A stretch of 29,424 bases of DNA from Flavicella sp042091695 (GTDB lineage Bacteria > Bacteroidota > Bacteroidia > Flavobacteriales > Flavobacteriaceae): NCBI GenBank assembly GCA_042091695.1, contig JBELHA010000038.1, forward strand, positions 1 to 29,424. Reading direction: 5' to 3'. Below are positions 6,018 through 13,832 of this stretch, one piece after another. How positions within the stretch are numbered: the first letter of the stretch is position 1; each line of letters starts with the position of its first letter. The translations under genes were made by a program, and so were the position numbers. The notes under the pieces are model-generated. The model was not told the origin of the DNA. It ran no database searches and saw only the letters and a program-made list of their open reading frames with translations.

Positions 6018-6569
6018 ATGAAAAATACCGAAAAAATTGGGCTTCTTTATGTACACGGCTTAAACTCATCGGCGCAATCCTCTAAATTTCAGACTTTTTC
6101 TAAGTATTTTGACCATTCTGTCTGTGTTGAATGGCAAAATGGAGTCACATCCATTGAGACCATACTAGCCGACATGGGTGCTAGTCTCAAAAAACTAGGA
6201 GAGGACTGTGATGAAGTGGCCATTGTCGGAGACAGTACTGGTGCCAATTGGGTCTTGCAATACAAAGCTTTGTCAAAATCAAGCGATGGTTTAACGAACT
6301 ATGTTTTGATATCACCTTTGCTCACCAAAGCTTCGGTAAACAAACCTGAAATTTTTGAAACCAAAACATGGAATCAGTTGCAAGATTTTGAAAGGATTAA
6401 ATATTTGACGGTCTTATATGCTGTAGATGATGAGGTACTCAATATTGTGCCTCATGCAGGATGGGAATGTGCAATTCACGCCTATGAAGGAGGCACACAC
6501 AAAGCACCAACTGATTTGGATACAATGGCTCGTGAAATTGTAGACTCAATGGGAAATATATTTATTTAA
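6018..6569 (+). CDS. Alpha/beta-hydrolase, YqiA-like esterase
   Basis: This cytoplasmic serine hydrolase of 183 residues resembles the YqiA/UPF0227 group of small esterases. Motifs: the oxyanion strand LLYVHGLNSS at 9-18; the nucleophile elbow GDSTG with Ser73; an acidic residue at D137 or D138 (YAVDDEVL); and the catalytic His161 in EGGTHK. The family is usually about 180-195 residues, so the protein is full length from the ATG at 6018, just right of the N-run. A longer reading through the Ns has no support. Substrate unknown. Its promoter region is shared back to back with the hisI-like operon, but the palindrome at 5788-5808 lies more than 50 nt upstream of its -7 element, so joint control is uncertain. 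It converges with the DUF2490 gene 10 nt away. Confidence 0.8.
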   Translation: MKNTEKIGLLYVHGLNSSAQSSKFQTFSKYFDHSVCVEWQNGVTSIETILADMGASLKKLGEDCDEVAIVGDSTGANWVLQYKALSKSSDGLTNYVLISPLLTKASVNKPEIFETKTWNQLQDFERIKYLTVLYAVDDEVLNIVPHAGWECAIHAYEGGTHKAPTDLDTMAREIVDSMGNIFI

Positions 6570-6576
6570 GTACTCA

Positions 6577-6606
6577 AGCTTACAACATGCTCGTAAGTTG
6601 TTTTTT
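6577..6606 (+). terminator. Terminator of the hydrolase gene
   Basis: AGCTTAC (6577-6583) pairs with GTAAGTT (6593-6599; one G-U pair) around a 9-nt loop and is followed by GTTTTTTT. It begins 8 nt after the hydrolase stop and overlaps the last codons of the convergent DUF2490 gene. Confidence 0.45.
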
Positions 6607-7332
6607 TCTCTTTTTTTCTCTCCAAGTTTTGGTGAGTTTGATCTGTGTCGAATTGAATTGATATGAAAGCGCTTCTTGGGCATTGGGAGTGGTCAAATGC
6701 CAGTTGTATGTCATTTGTAGTTTCCAACTTTTCTCTGTAAAACTGATGCCAAAACCTGATCTAAATTGGTTGTAAAACGGATTTCTAAACAATTCTTTTA
6801 GAGGCCAAAATAGTTCTCCGTAAAAAGGGAGGTTCCATTTTGTATTTGATAAAGAGGCGAGTTTTCCAGATAGTTTGTAACGCAGTCGGGAATTGAACTC
6901 TGATTGTTTGTTTTTAAAGGTAAAACGTTCTTCGGCACGAACGAGGTGCTTGAATTCAAACATGCTAAGGAAGGTGCTTTTGATTTCGACCCCTTGCCAG
7001 GGTCTGATTTCTGTTTTTTCGGCCTTACGCTCTGTTTGATTTTTATAAAAAAGACCGAGTCCTCCCATAAATGACCATTTTTTGTGGGCTTTATACTCCC
7101 ATGAAGGTCTGAAGTAACTGCTAAAATCATCGGGTGCAGCAGTTTGGATTCGGTAACCGATATCGCCGATAAAGTCAACCTTGTCATTGAGTTCAATGTG
7201 CGGATAAAAGTAGGTCCAAATTTCTTGGTTTTTCCATTTTTTCTGAGACTGTCCAAATAAGATAAAAGTCACACTGCTCATGCAAAAAAGCAAGAGTTGT
7301 AAAAACCATTGTTTGTGTGTTGTTTTTTCCAT
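6580..7332 (-). CDS. DUF2490 family outer-membrane barrel protein
   Basis: A 250-residue protein with an N-terminal signal sequence (hydrophobic 9-27, ending near FGQS). The body is alternating amphipathic strands rich in Trp, Tyr and Phe (IWTYFYPHIELNDKVDFIGD, WEYKAHKKWSFMGGLGLFY, FRSGFGISFTEKSWKLQMTY). This is the pattern of the DUF2490 family, predicted small outer-membrane beta-barrels of Bacteroidota with no assigned function. The Lys/Arg-rich C-terminus is unusual for a barrel. The gene lies 80 nt downstream of the MBOAT gene on the same strand but has its own TAnnTTTG element, so it may be co-transcribed, independent or both. Confidence 0.75.
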   Translation of the reverse strand: MEKTTHKQWFLQLLLFCMSSVTFILFGQSQKKWKNQEIWTYFYPHIELNDKVDFIGDIGYRIQTAAPDDFSSYFRPSWEYKAHKKWSFMGGLGLFYKNQTERKAEKTEIRPWQGVEIKSTFLSMFEFKHLVRAEERFTFKNKQSEFNSRLRYKLSGKLASLSNTKWNLPFYGELFWPLKELFRNPFYNQFRSGFGISFTEKSWKLQMTYNWHLTTPNAQEALSYQFNSTQIKLTKTWREKKRKKQLTSML

Positions 7333-7371
7333 TTGTTGGCTTTTTGATACAAAAGATACTCAAAAAGGGTG

Positions 7372-7379
7372 CAAATTTA
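7372..7379 (-). promoter_or_regulatory. -7 promoter element of the DUF2490 gene
   Basis: On the minus strand TAAATTTG is an exact match to TAnnTTTG, about 40 nt upstream of the DUF2490 start codon. No clear -33 TTTG is visible. Confidence 0.35.
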
Positions 7380-7412
7380 CTATTTTATTAAGAAAAATAG
7401 AGTATTTCTCTC

Positions 7413-8864
7413 TCAAAATTGAAAATAGATAAACGGAATGACATCTGCACTGGAAACCTGTATGCTCAGCCATATGATCAAGCTTATATAAAGTGCTTTT
7501 AATGGGGTGGGTAATACCGTAATGCTTTTTTTGTAAAAGGAGATAAGTTTTTGACTGTTGAAGTGTAATGCGTAACCAATCCCAATGGCAATAAATATAT
7601 TTTGATAGGCAGAAACCACTTCAAAACCTTGACTAAAATCTGTGTTTATTGCAATATGTTGCAACATCTCTATTGCTTTTGTATAGCTCTCCGCTCTAAA
7701 AAATATCCAAGCAAAAGCGACAAGGTGGAAGGTTGCAAGCCATCCAAGACATTTTGTGAATGCTGTCTTTTTATAGGTTGTATATTTCATGAAAAATTTC
7801 TCAACACAAAGTGCTGTACCGTGAAGTGCCCCCCACAAAACAAATTTCCAATGCGCGCCATGCCAAAGTCCACCGAATAGCATGGTAAGCATTAGGTTTC
7901 TATAGGTTTTAAAATTCCCTTTTCTATTTCCCCCCATAGAAATATACAGATAATCCCTTAGCCAGGTTGAGAGTGATATATGCCATTTTCTCCAAAATTC
8001 AGTGATTGAACTCGCGGTATATGGGTGGTTGAAATTGTCGGGTAAGCGAAAGCCTAATAATAAGGCAATCCCAATCGCCATGTCTGAATATCCCGAAAAG
8101 TCACAGTAGATTTGTAGGGTGTAGCCATAGACACTAAAGAGGTTTTCAATACCGCTGTATAGGGTTGGGTTTTCAAAAATGCGATCTACAAAATTAGAAC
8201 TGATATAATCTGAAATTATAGCTTTTTTAAAAAGTCCATTTCCGATAAGAAATACTGCCTTTCCAAAGTCATCTTTGCTAACTTTTAGGTTTTTGTGTAG
8301 CTGAGGTATAAAATCTATCGCCCGAACAATTGGTCCTGCTACCAATTGAGGGAAAAAGGTAACGTAAAAACTAAAATTCCAGAAGTCGCGTTCTGGTTCT
8401 AAATCTCCTCGGTACACGTCAATCGAGTAACTGAGCGTTTGAAAGGTATAAAATGAAATTCCTACGGGTAAAAATATGTCTAAAGTTCCGATGTCGCTTC
8501 CGAAATCATTGATGATATCGATGAAAAAATTCATGTATTTGAAATAGGCCAACATTCCGAGATTACTAAAAACACTCAATAACAAAAGGTTCTTTTTACC
8601 TGTTTTAGAGGAGCTTTGATAGATGAAAATTCCTAAATAATAATCTACAATTGTTGAGGCCATCAAGATCCAAAAATAGTATCCACTAGACTTGTAATAG
8701 AAAAACAACGAAAAAGCTACTGTCCATAGGTTTCGAAGCTTTTTGGGTTTTTCTAAAAGCGCAAAAACCGATACAAATACTGTAAAGAGAAACAAAAACA
8801 AACCGCTGTTGAATAGCAAAGGTGCCTTAGGGTCGTACAGGAAATGGTCTATGAAATTATTCAT
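7413..8864 (-). CDS. MBOAT family O-acyltransferase, AlgI/PatA type
   Basis: An integral membrane O-acyltransferase of 483 residues with about 11 hydrophobic segments. It moves an acyl group, usually acetyl, from the cytoplasm towards a periplasmic acceptor. Hallmarks: FFPQLVAGPI near 170-179; FWRKWHISLSTWLRDYLYI at 290-308; and LFGGLWHGAHWKFVLWG with the catalytic-type His335 (His338 also conserved). These match AlgI of alginate acetylation and PatA of peptidoglycan acetylation. I use the ATG at 8864; a TTG at 8870 two codons upstream is also possible. The start overlaps the upstream LysM-SGNH gene by 8 nt, which suggests translational coupling, and such MBOAT proteins work with a periplasmic SGNH partner. 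The acceptor polymer is not shown by the sequence. Confidence 0.9.
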   Translation of the reverse strand: MNNFIDHFLYDPKAPLLFNSGLFLFLFTVFVSVFALLEKPKKLRNLWTVAFSLFFYYKSSGYYFWILMASTIVDYYLGIFIYQSSSKTGKKNLLLLSVFSNLGMLAYFKYMNFFIDIINDFGSDIGTLDIFLPVGISFYTFQTLSYSIDVYRGDLEPERDFWNFSFYVTFFPQLVAGPIVRAIDFIPQLHKNLKVSKDDFGKAVFLIGNGLFKKAIISDYISSNFVDRIFENPTLYSGIENLFSVYGYTLQIYCDFSGYSDMAIGIALLLGFRLPDNFNHPYTASSITEFWRKWHISLSTWLRDYLYISMGGNRKGNFKTYRNLMLTMLFGGLWHGAHWKFVLWGALHGTALCVEKFFMKYTTYKKTAFTKCLGWLATFHLVAFAWIFFRAESYTKAIEMLQHIAINTDFSQGFEVVSAYQNIFIAIGIGYALHFNSQKLISFYKKSITVLPTPLKALYISLIIWLSIQVSSADVIPFIYFQF

Positions 8865-10260
8865 TTTCAAAAGTGTTATAAGCCTGTATCAAAGCGTTGT
8901 AAATCAATTCTCCTGCGAGGAAATAACCGTTTGCGGTCAAGTGAACCCCGTCTTTTTGTGCTAATTTTTTCTGTTGTAATTTACGCATACTGCCTTTGCC
9001 TCCAAGGCTTTTGTACAAGTCAATATAAGGGTAGTTGTTTTCTTTTGTAAAGCTAATAATTTCAGCATGGGTCTTGGCAGCACGTGTTTCTTTCTTCCTG
9101 AAATCGTAAGGGGTCGTTATCAAAATGGGTGTTTTTGTACCCAGTGTTTTTTGTAGCCTATCGAGTAGGAGTTGTAGGTCTTCTACTGTGTTTTTTTTGT
9201 CGTTGGAGATTTCATTAGTTCCCAGAGACAAAACAATCAGATCCGCTTCAAGGGTTTGTAGTTGTTCAAAGAATAAATCAGCAGTGTAGTTTGAAAACAT
9301 AGCGCCATTGACACCAATAGTGTTGTAAAGGATTCCATTTTCATGCGTGTTTTCTAAGAGCATACCGTCTATTTCTAGCGCTGTGTCATTTTGGTTTTGT
9401 AAGTTGTTGAAAAAAACAAATTCTTGAGGGTTTTTGAGCTGTAGTTCAGTATGTGTTGCCCTTTTCTTTAAGTGGTATTCGAGTTTGTTAAAAGCGGAAG
9501 CAGCTATTTTTTCTGTCCATTGTACTTTCTTGCTGACTTTTAATTTTTGTCCCGGTTTGATACGGTCAGTTCTCAGTGAGTTTAATTTTTGTAGCGCTTT
9601 CACTGATGTTTTAAACTTTCTAGAAATATTCCAAAGATTGTCACCACTCCTGACTTTATAATATACTGTTTTGCTACTATGACTTGCATGTTCTATCACA
9701 TCTCTTTCTGTTGCTGTAGCGAGTTCAAAATTGTAGTCATTATTTTTAGGGTGAAATAATGTGATTTTATCAAAGGCATAGCTCAATCCGTTTTTGGAGT
9801 TGACTGCTAGTTTTAAGATTGCAGGAACTGCTTTTGTACTGATACGGTGTCCTGAAATTCCAGTTGTTACATTATTGTATACATTACGTGTGCTAGACCA
9901 AGCTATATTGCTAAATGAATAACTATCTCTTGGACCGTTTGTATGTGCGACTTTGTAAGGAAATACCAAGCCCATTCCAGCATTGCCAAACTTCGTTTGT
10001 AGTTTGGTCTTTAGGTGTTGTGTTAGATACCCTGCCTGTAGATGAGAATCTCCAATATGTACGATACGTATCTTTTGATTGGCTTTTTTTTCTTGGCTGT
10101 GCAATTTCTTAAAAAAAGAGGACAGCGATACTGCATTTTCAAGTTGCGAAGTGTAGGTGTTTGCCAATACTTCAACTTCAGCAAGTTCCAATAGGTGTTG
10201 GCTGTATGATTGTTGCTTCAAACAACAAAGACAAAATATGAATAGGAGAAGCTTTTTCAA
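8857..10260 (-). CDS. Secreted SGNH/GDSL hydrolase-fold protein with an internal LysM domain
   Basis: A 467-residue exported SGNH-fold enzyme. There is a Sec signal peptide (about 1-20). Block I is IVHIGDSH with Ser72; block III is LSLGTNE with Asn349; the catalytic dyad DGVH is D437/H440. A LysM domain (about 201-243, starting YKVRSGDNLWNISRKF) lies inside the fold, between block I and the block II glycine region near 316-319. LysM binds peptidoglycan N-acetylglucosamine, which points to peptidoglycan as the target. Members of this fold add or remove O-acetyl groups on polymers (AlgX/AlgJ, PatB, Ape). The start is TTG, needed for the signal peptide, with TTGA overlapping the upstream stop by 4 nt. 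It is followed by the MBOAT gene, overlapping. Transferase or esterase activity cannot be decided from sequence. Confidence 0.82.
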   Translation of the reverse strand: MKKLLLFIFCLCCLKQQSYSQHLLELAEVEVLANTYTSQLENAVSLSSFFKKLHSQEKKANQKIRIVHIGDSHLQAGYLTQHLKTKLQTKFGNAGMGLVFPYKVAHTNGPRDSYSFSNIAWSSTRNVYNNVTTGISGHRISTKAVPAILKLAVNSKNGLSYAFDKITLFHPKNNDYNFELATATERDVIEHASHSSKTVYYKVRSGDNLWNISRKFKTSVKALQKLNSLRTDRIKPGQKLKVSKKVQWTEKIAASAFNKLEYHLKKRATHTELQLKNPQEFVFFNNLQNQNDTALEIDGMLLENTHENGILYNTIGVNGAMFSNYTADLFFEQLQTLEADLIVLSLGTNEISNDKKNTVEDLQLLLDRLQKTLGTKTPILITTPYDFRKKETRAAKTHAEIISFTKENNYPYIDLYKSLGGKGSMRKLQQKKLAQKDGVHLTANGYFLAGELIYNALIQAYNTFENE

Positions 10261-11633
10261 CGTTTTTCTTTTTTAAAGTCTTTAAAATGACGCATGAGAT
10301 AGCTGTGTATTTTACCAGCTGCAAATTTCGCGCCTTTGTGATTGAAATGCGTATAGTCTTTGTTTGCAAAGCCTAAAGAGTCAACCCATTGTACCATGCT
10401 ATTTTCTCCACCCATAGCCTCGTATAAATTAAAAAATGCAGCATCAGTTGCTCTTGCAGCTGCTTTTTGGGCTGCTACTATAACAGGAATTGATGGGTTG
10501 GTTGCCATTGTCCCTGTAGCGTCTTTTGTAGCGATGTCGGGAGCGCTGATAACCAAAACAGAAGCTTTGGGGATGTTGTTTTTAAAGTGTCGTATTATTT
10601 TTTTTAAGCGATTTTCGTACCAGTTAAAATTCCCATAACCATTGGCGACATTGATTCCAAATTGCAAGACAATCAAGTCATAGTGAAGCTCCTTGTCAAA
10701 ATATTGCAACATGTCGCTATTTATTTTATTGAGCGTAGCTCCGGAGTTGCCTCGAATTGCAAAATTATCAAGGTGTATGCCGTTTTTAGAGGTTGACGAA
10801 ATTCCATAAAAAGGGAGGTTAGGAGCGTTTTTTATTTGAATGTCTAGTCTTGTAGTATCGCTGTCTTTTAGTAGTAAGGTGTTTATTTTATCAGTGCTAA
10901 AAATGGGGTATTCGATGCTGTTACAAGTGAGTAGAGCGGTACTGTCTAATACATTTCCTTTGCCATAGAATAATTTTGTGTTTGGAAATTTACGAAGGTG
11001 TCTATAGTTTTTGGTAGCATAAAGAACTTCAGTGCTAACTCCCGTACTGTCGCTGTAATATATTTCTCCAGCTATACCTACCTGTTCTGTACTGTCTAAT
11101 TTCTGAAGGAGGGTTCTTTTGGTCCAGTTTTCTGAAAATGTATGTCTTATATTACTTCTAAACTTACTGGCTTCTGAGGACAAGGGAAGAAAACCAAAAC
11201 CTTGGCCACCAAATTCATTTTGAAGTGCTCGGCGAAGGGTCATTGTCATCAGGTCGCCTTCGATCATTGAATCACCGTAATAGGCAATACGACAGCTTCT
11301 TTTTTTTGTGGTTTGTAATGCAGACAAAGCTTTGAAAAAATGAAAGAATTCTTTTCTACGTCGGTTTTTGTTGTCAATGATTCGAATACTGTCTTTTTCT
11401 TTTTGTGCTTTCAGAATTTCTAGCTGTTGTTTTTGGTTTTTTAAGACAGTAACTATATGACTTTTATCATTTCTTTTTAAACTGTTCTTTTCAAGTGGAA
11501 TACTGTTTATTTGTTTGAAATTTTCTGAGAGCCACGGCCATTGTTCATAGGCTATATTGTACCCGAAGAGTAGTATAAGAATGCACAACGAAAGGGAACT
11601 ACCTTTCAAAAGGGAGTTTTTATTAGTCGGCAT
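10257..11633 (-). CDS. Membrane-anchored SGNH/GDSL hydrolase-fold protein
   Basis: A 458-residue protein with a short cytoplasmic start, one membrane segment (about 12-28), a charged helical stretch likely to form a coiled coil (about 60-93) and a periplasmic SGNH domain. Block I is IAYYGDSMIEGD with Ser122; block II falls in RGNSGA near 294-299; block III is LQFGINVAN with Asn328; the dyad DYTH is D426/H429. About 170 residues of probable beta-sandwich separate blocks I and II, as in the Ape1-type layout known from Neisseria. The topology (anchored, periplasmic catalytic domain) is that of partners of MBOAT acyltransferases such as AlgJ/AlgX or PatB. It overlaps the lipoprotein gene by 11 nt and the next SGNH gene by 4 nt. 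Which polymer it acts on is inference. Confidence 0.8.
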   Translation of the reverse strand: MPTNKNSLLKGSSLSLCILILLFGYNIAYEQWPWLSENFKQINSIPLEKNSLKRNDKSHIVTVLKNQKQQLEILKAQKEKDSIRIIDNKNRRRKEFFHFFKALSALQTTKKRSCRIAYYGDSMIEGDLMTMTLRRALQNEFGGQGFGFLPLSSEASKFRSNIRHTFSENWTKRTLLQKLDSTEQVGIAGEIYYSDSTGVSTEVLYATKNYRHLRKFPNTKLFYGKGNVLDSTALLTCNSIEYPIFSTDKINTLLLKDSDTTRLDIQIKNAPNLPFYGISSTSKNGIHLDNFAIRGNSGATLNKINSDMLQYFDKELHYDLIVLQFGINVANGYGNFNWYENRLKKIIRHFKNNIPKASVLVISAPDIATKDATGTMATNPSIPVIVAAQKAAARATDAAFFNLYEAMGGENSMVQWVDSLGFANKDYTHFNHKGAKFAAGKIHSYLMRHFKDFKKEKR

Positions 11634-12246
11634 TTTGTAGGGAATTTAATTGCTGATTAATTTGTAACAGCTCGCTATTTATTGTTTTTAAAGACAATTG
11701 ATCGCTATCTATCATGCTTTCAAAACCCCAGGTTTTTTCAAATGCTGACAGTCTATATATTTTTGACTTTTCTAGGTTTTTTATGCTGTGGTACTGCAGT
11801 TGCTCTTTCCAAGATTCAAACAAAGCATAGTCCCACTTTTTAGGAATAAAAAAAGAATCTAGCACTTCTAGACGTAAGTTTGAATAGCTGTTACCTTGAA
11901 TACTGTCAATGTGCGCGATAGGTTTTAAGGGTTCAGTACTGTAAGTATCAGTCCATAAAACATAGCTAGCTTTATAGGGATTCAAAATCCCGTCTGAATT
12001 TATTTTTTGTTGTTGAGAAAAATTTAGCGTTTTTGTTTCGTTGGCCCCTCTAAATTGATAGCTGCCTTTTGCGAGTTCTAAAACCAACATGTCTAGCCCA
12101 AAAATCACATAGTCTTTATCGTTTACAGAGATATAAAGGTCCTCAGTATTTGGATTGTCAATTTGCAATTCATAGGTTTCTGTACCACAACTCATTAGGA
12201 GTAGTATGATTACTACGTATTTATATGTGTTTTTTAGTATCTTCAA
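11623..12246 (-). CDS. Lipoprotein of unknown function, first gene of the SGNH/MBOAT operon
   Basis: A 207-residue lipoprotein. The signal sequence ends in the lipobox LMSC with Cys20, so it should be lipid-anchored facing the periplasm. The mature part holds beta strands (YELQIDNPNTEDLYISVNDK) and a C-terminal helical region ending in QINQQLNSLQNAD. No family is recognised. The start is TTG: no ATG is available that would keep the signal sequence. It overlaps the next gene by 11 nt and follows an exact -7 element about 68 nt upstream, so it is probably the promoter-proximal gene of the operon. It may be an accessory factor or polymer-binding component for the acylation enzymes (inference). 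Confidence 0.7.
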   Translation of the reverse strand: MKILKNTYKYVVIILLLMSCGTETYELQIDNPNTEDLYISVNDKDYVIFGLDMLVLELAKGSYQFRGANETKTLNFSQQQKINSDGILNPYKASYVLWTDTYSTEPLKPIAHIDSIQGNSYSNLRLEVLDSFFIPKKWDYALFESWKEQLQYHSIKNLEKSKIYRLSAFEKTWGFESMIDSDQLSLKTINSELLQINQQLNSLQNAD

Positions 12247-12313
12247 GAGACCGGAATATAAGGGAATTCTAAATTGTTTCTAGAATGTGCTTTTAGAGTT
12301 GTTCAAAAATAAG

Positions 12314-12321
12314 CAAATTTA
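12314..12321 (-). promoter_or_regulatory. -7 promoter element of the SGNH/MBOAT operon
   Basis: On the minus strand TAAATTTG is an exact match to TAnnTTTG, in the 96-nt space between the nucleotidase gene and the lipoprotein gene. The predicted leader is about 60 nt. No good -33 TTTG is visible. Confidence 0.4.
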
Positions 12322-12342
12322 TCAATTGTATTCTTTTGCTTT

Positions 12343-13761
12343 CTAGTCTTGTTTGTCTTCTCCAAGGAAGCTCGGCTCTCTATGGGTGCAGTTTTTATAG
12401 TTTATAGGTTTGTTTTTGAGTTGTTTGATGTATTGTACTAAATATTCCGCAGTTGTTTTTGGGAAAGATACTATTGGGGCGTCAAAAAATCTTTCATTTA
12501 CTTTAGATACGTAGTCGTTCAGGCTCAAAGTAATGGTAGCGGTATCTTTTAAAACTTTACCATTTTTTACAATGAAAAATTTACCTGCTTTCTTTTTGAT
12601 GTCTAAGTCCGTTGAAAGCGAGTACGTATCGTCGAAGTTTTCTAAGAATTTTTTTAGTTCAGAAACGCGCATTTCAAAGGTGTCGAACCCATTTCCAAAA
12701 GGGTCGATAGAATAGACAGAAAAAGGAGTGATGTCTCCTTTTTTGAGGATGTTTCTTACCCCACCCATGTTTTGAAGTACGATATCTGCTCCCGATACGG
12801 ACCTCAGTGCATCCGTGTAAAAACATCCAGTTTCGTCACGGTTATGCGTCACAGCTGAAGTACCAATTTTCTCAAAGAATTCAGGTCTTGTAATATACGT
12901 CTCTACCACAGTCTCAATCTCTGCATCTTTTTTAAGTGCAGGATTTGATAAGTCAATTAACTCAAATTTGAAATCAGTGATCTTTTTATTAGTAATGGTT
13001 AGGGTGGTTTTAGACATTTTCTCCAGTCTTTTTCCAGACATCACCATAAAGGCATCTTTATAAGATTTTCCATATTCTTGGTTGTTGTGTCCGCCAATAA
13101 CAAGGTCGATAAAATCAAATTTTTCAACCACCTTTTCATCGTTGTTACTTCCATAATGCGTCAAAGCAACTAGTAGGTCCACATCCTTTGTTTCTTTAAA
13201 GTTTTTGAACTTAGGGAAGCTTTCCATAGCGTCTGTAAATTCAAGTCCTTCCAACTTTTTTGGATGTGTCAAAGGTTTTCCTTGAGGGCTACTCGTCTCA
13301 ATCACACCGATAAAAGCGATTGAGATTCCTTTTTTTGTGATGATTTTGTAGCCTTCCATAGCTTTTATACCCTTTGCACCTCCAGAGATGTTGTCACATA
13401 TAAAGGGGAAATTGGATTCGGAAATACGCTTGTTTAATATGGTTTGCCCATAGTCAAATTCGTGGTTTCCAAGTACCGTGATGTCTAAATCAGTTTTGTT
13501 GAGTAGGTCAATCATTGGGAACCCTTTTTCTGCTGCAAAATCTACAAAGGGATTCCCTGAAAATAAATCACCGGCACTGACAAAATATACAGGGGTGTCT
13601 TTCTTTTTTTCTTCCTCGATGAGGGGTTTTATTTTTGAGAAATTCTCAATACTTCCATGCGGGTCATTGATAGCGAATATGACTACTTTCTCCTGAGAGA
13701 AAAGAACTTGTATGGAGAGGATGACAAAAAGTATCCAGATTTTATTGGAAAGTGTTTTCAT
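12343..13761 (-). CDS. Secreted 5'-nucleotidase/UshA-type metallophosphatase (short paralogue)
   Basis: A 472-residue exported phosphoesterase that removes phosphate from nucleotides or UDP-sugars outside the cytoplasm. A signal peptide (about 8-22) precedes the metallophosphatase domain with metal ligands in IFAINDPHG (D33, H35), SAGDLFSGNP (D65), LGNHEFDYG (N99, H100), ALTHYG (H202) and IGGHNNQ (H225, N227; UshA has Gln at the last position). The C-terminal 5'-nucleotidase domain shows TDALRSVSGADIVLQNMGGVRN and SIDPFGNGFDTFEM. It is similar throughout to the next gene upstream (13833-15455), 71 nt away, but stops without the T9SS tail of that paralogue, ending in a Cys-containing charged tail. 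It is therefore probably periplasmic. Confidence 0.9.
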   Translation of the reverse strand: MKTLSNKIWILFVILSIQVLFSQEKVVIFAINDPHGSIENFSKIKPLIEEEKKKDTPVYFVSAGDLFSGNPFVDFAAEKGFPMIDLLNKTDLDITVLGNHEFDYGQTILNKRISESNFPFICDNISGGAKGIKAMEGYKIITKKGISIAFIGVIETSSPQGKPLTHPKKLEGLEFTDAMESFPKFKNFKETKDVDLLVALTHYGSNNDEKVVEKFDFIDLVIGGHNNQEYGKSYKDAFMVMSGKRLEKMSKTTLTITNKKITDFKFELIDLSNPALKKDAEIETVVETYITRPEFFEKIGTSAVTHNRDETGCFYTDALRSVSGADIVLQNMGGVRNILKKGDITPFSVYSIDPFGNGFDTFEMRVSELKKFLENFDDTYSLSTDLDIKKKAGKFFIVKNGKVLKDTATITLSLNDYVSKVNERFFDAPIVSFPKTTAEYLVQYIKQLKNKPINYKNCTHREPSFLGEDKQD

Positions 13762-13832
13762 AAAGTGGAGTTGTATCGCTTCTATTGATGTGCTCTAAAA
13801 TTTTTAAAGCTACAGTGTTTGTTTTAAATAAA

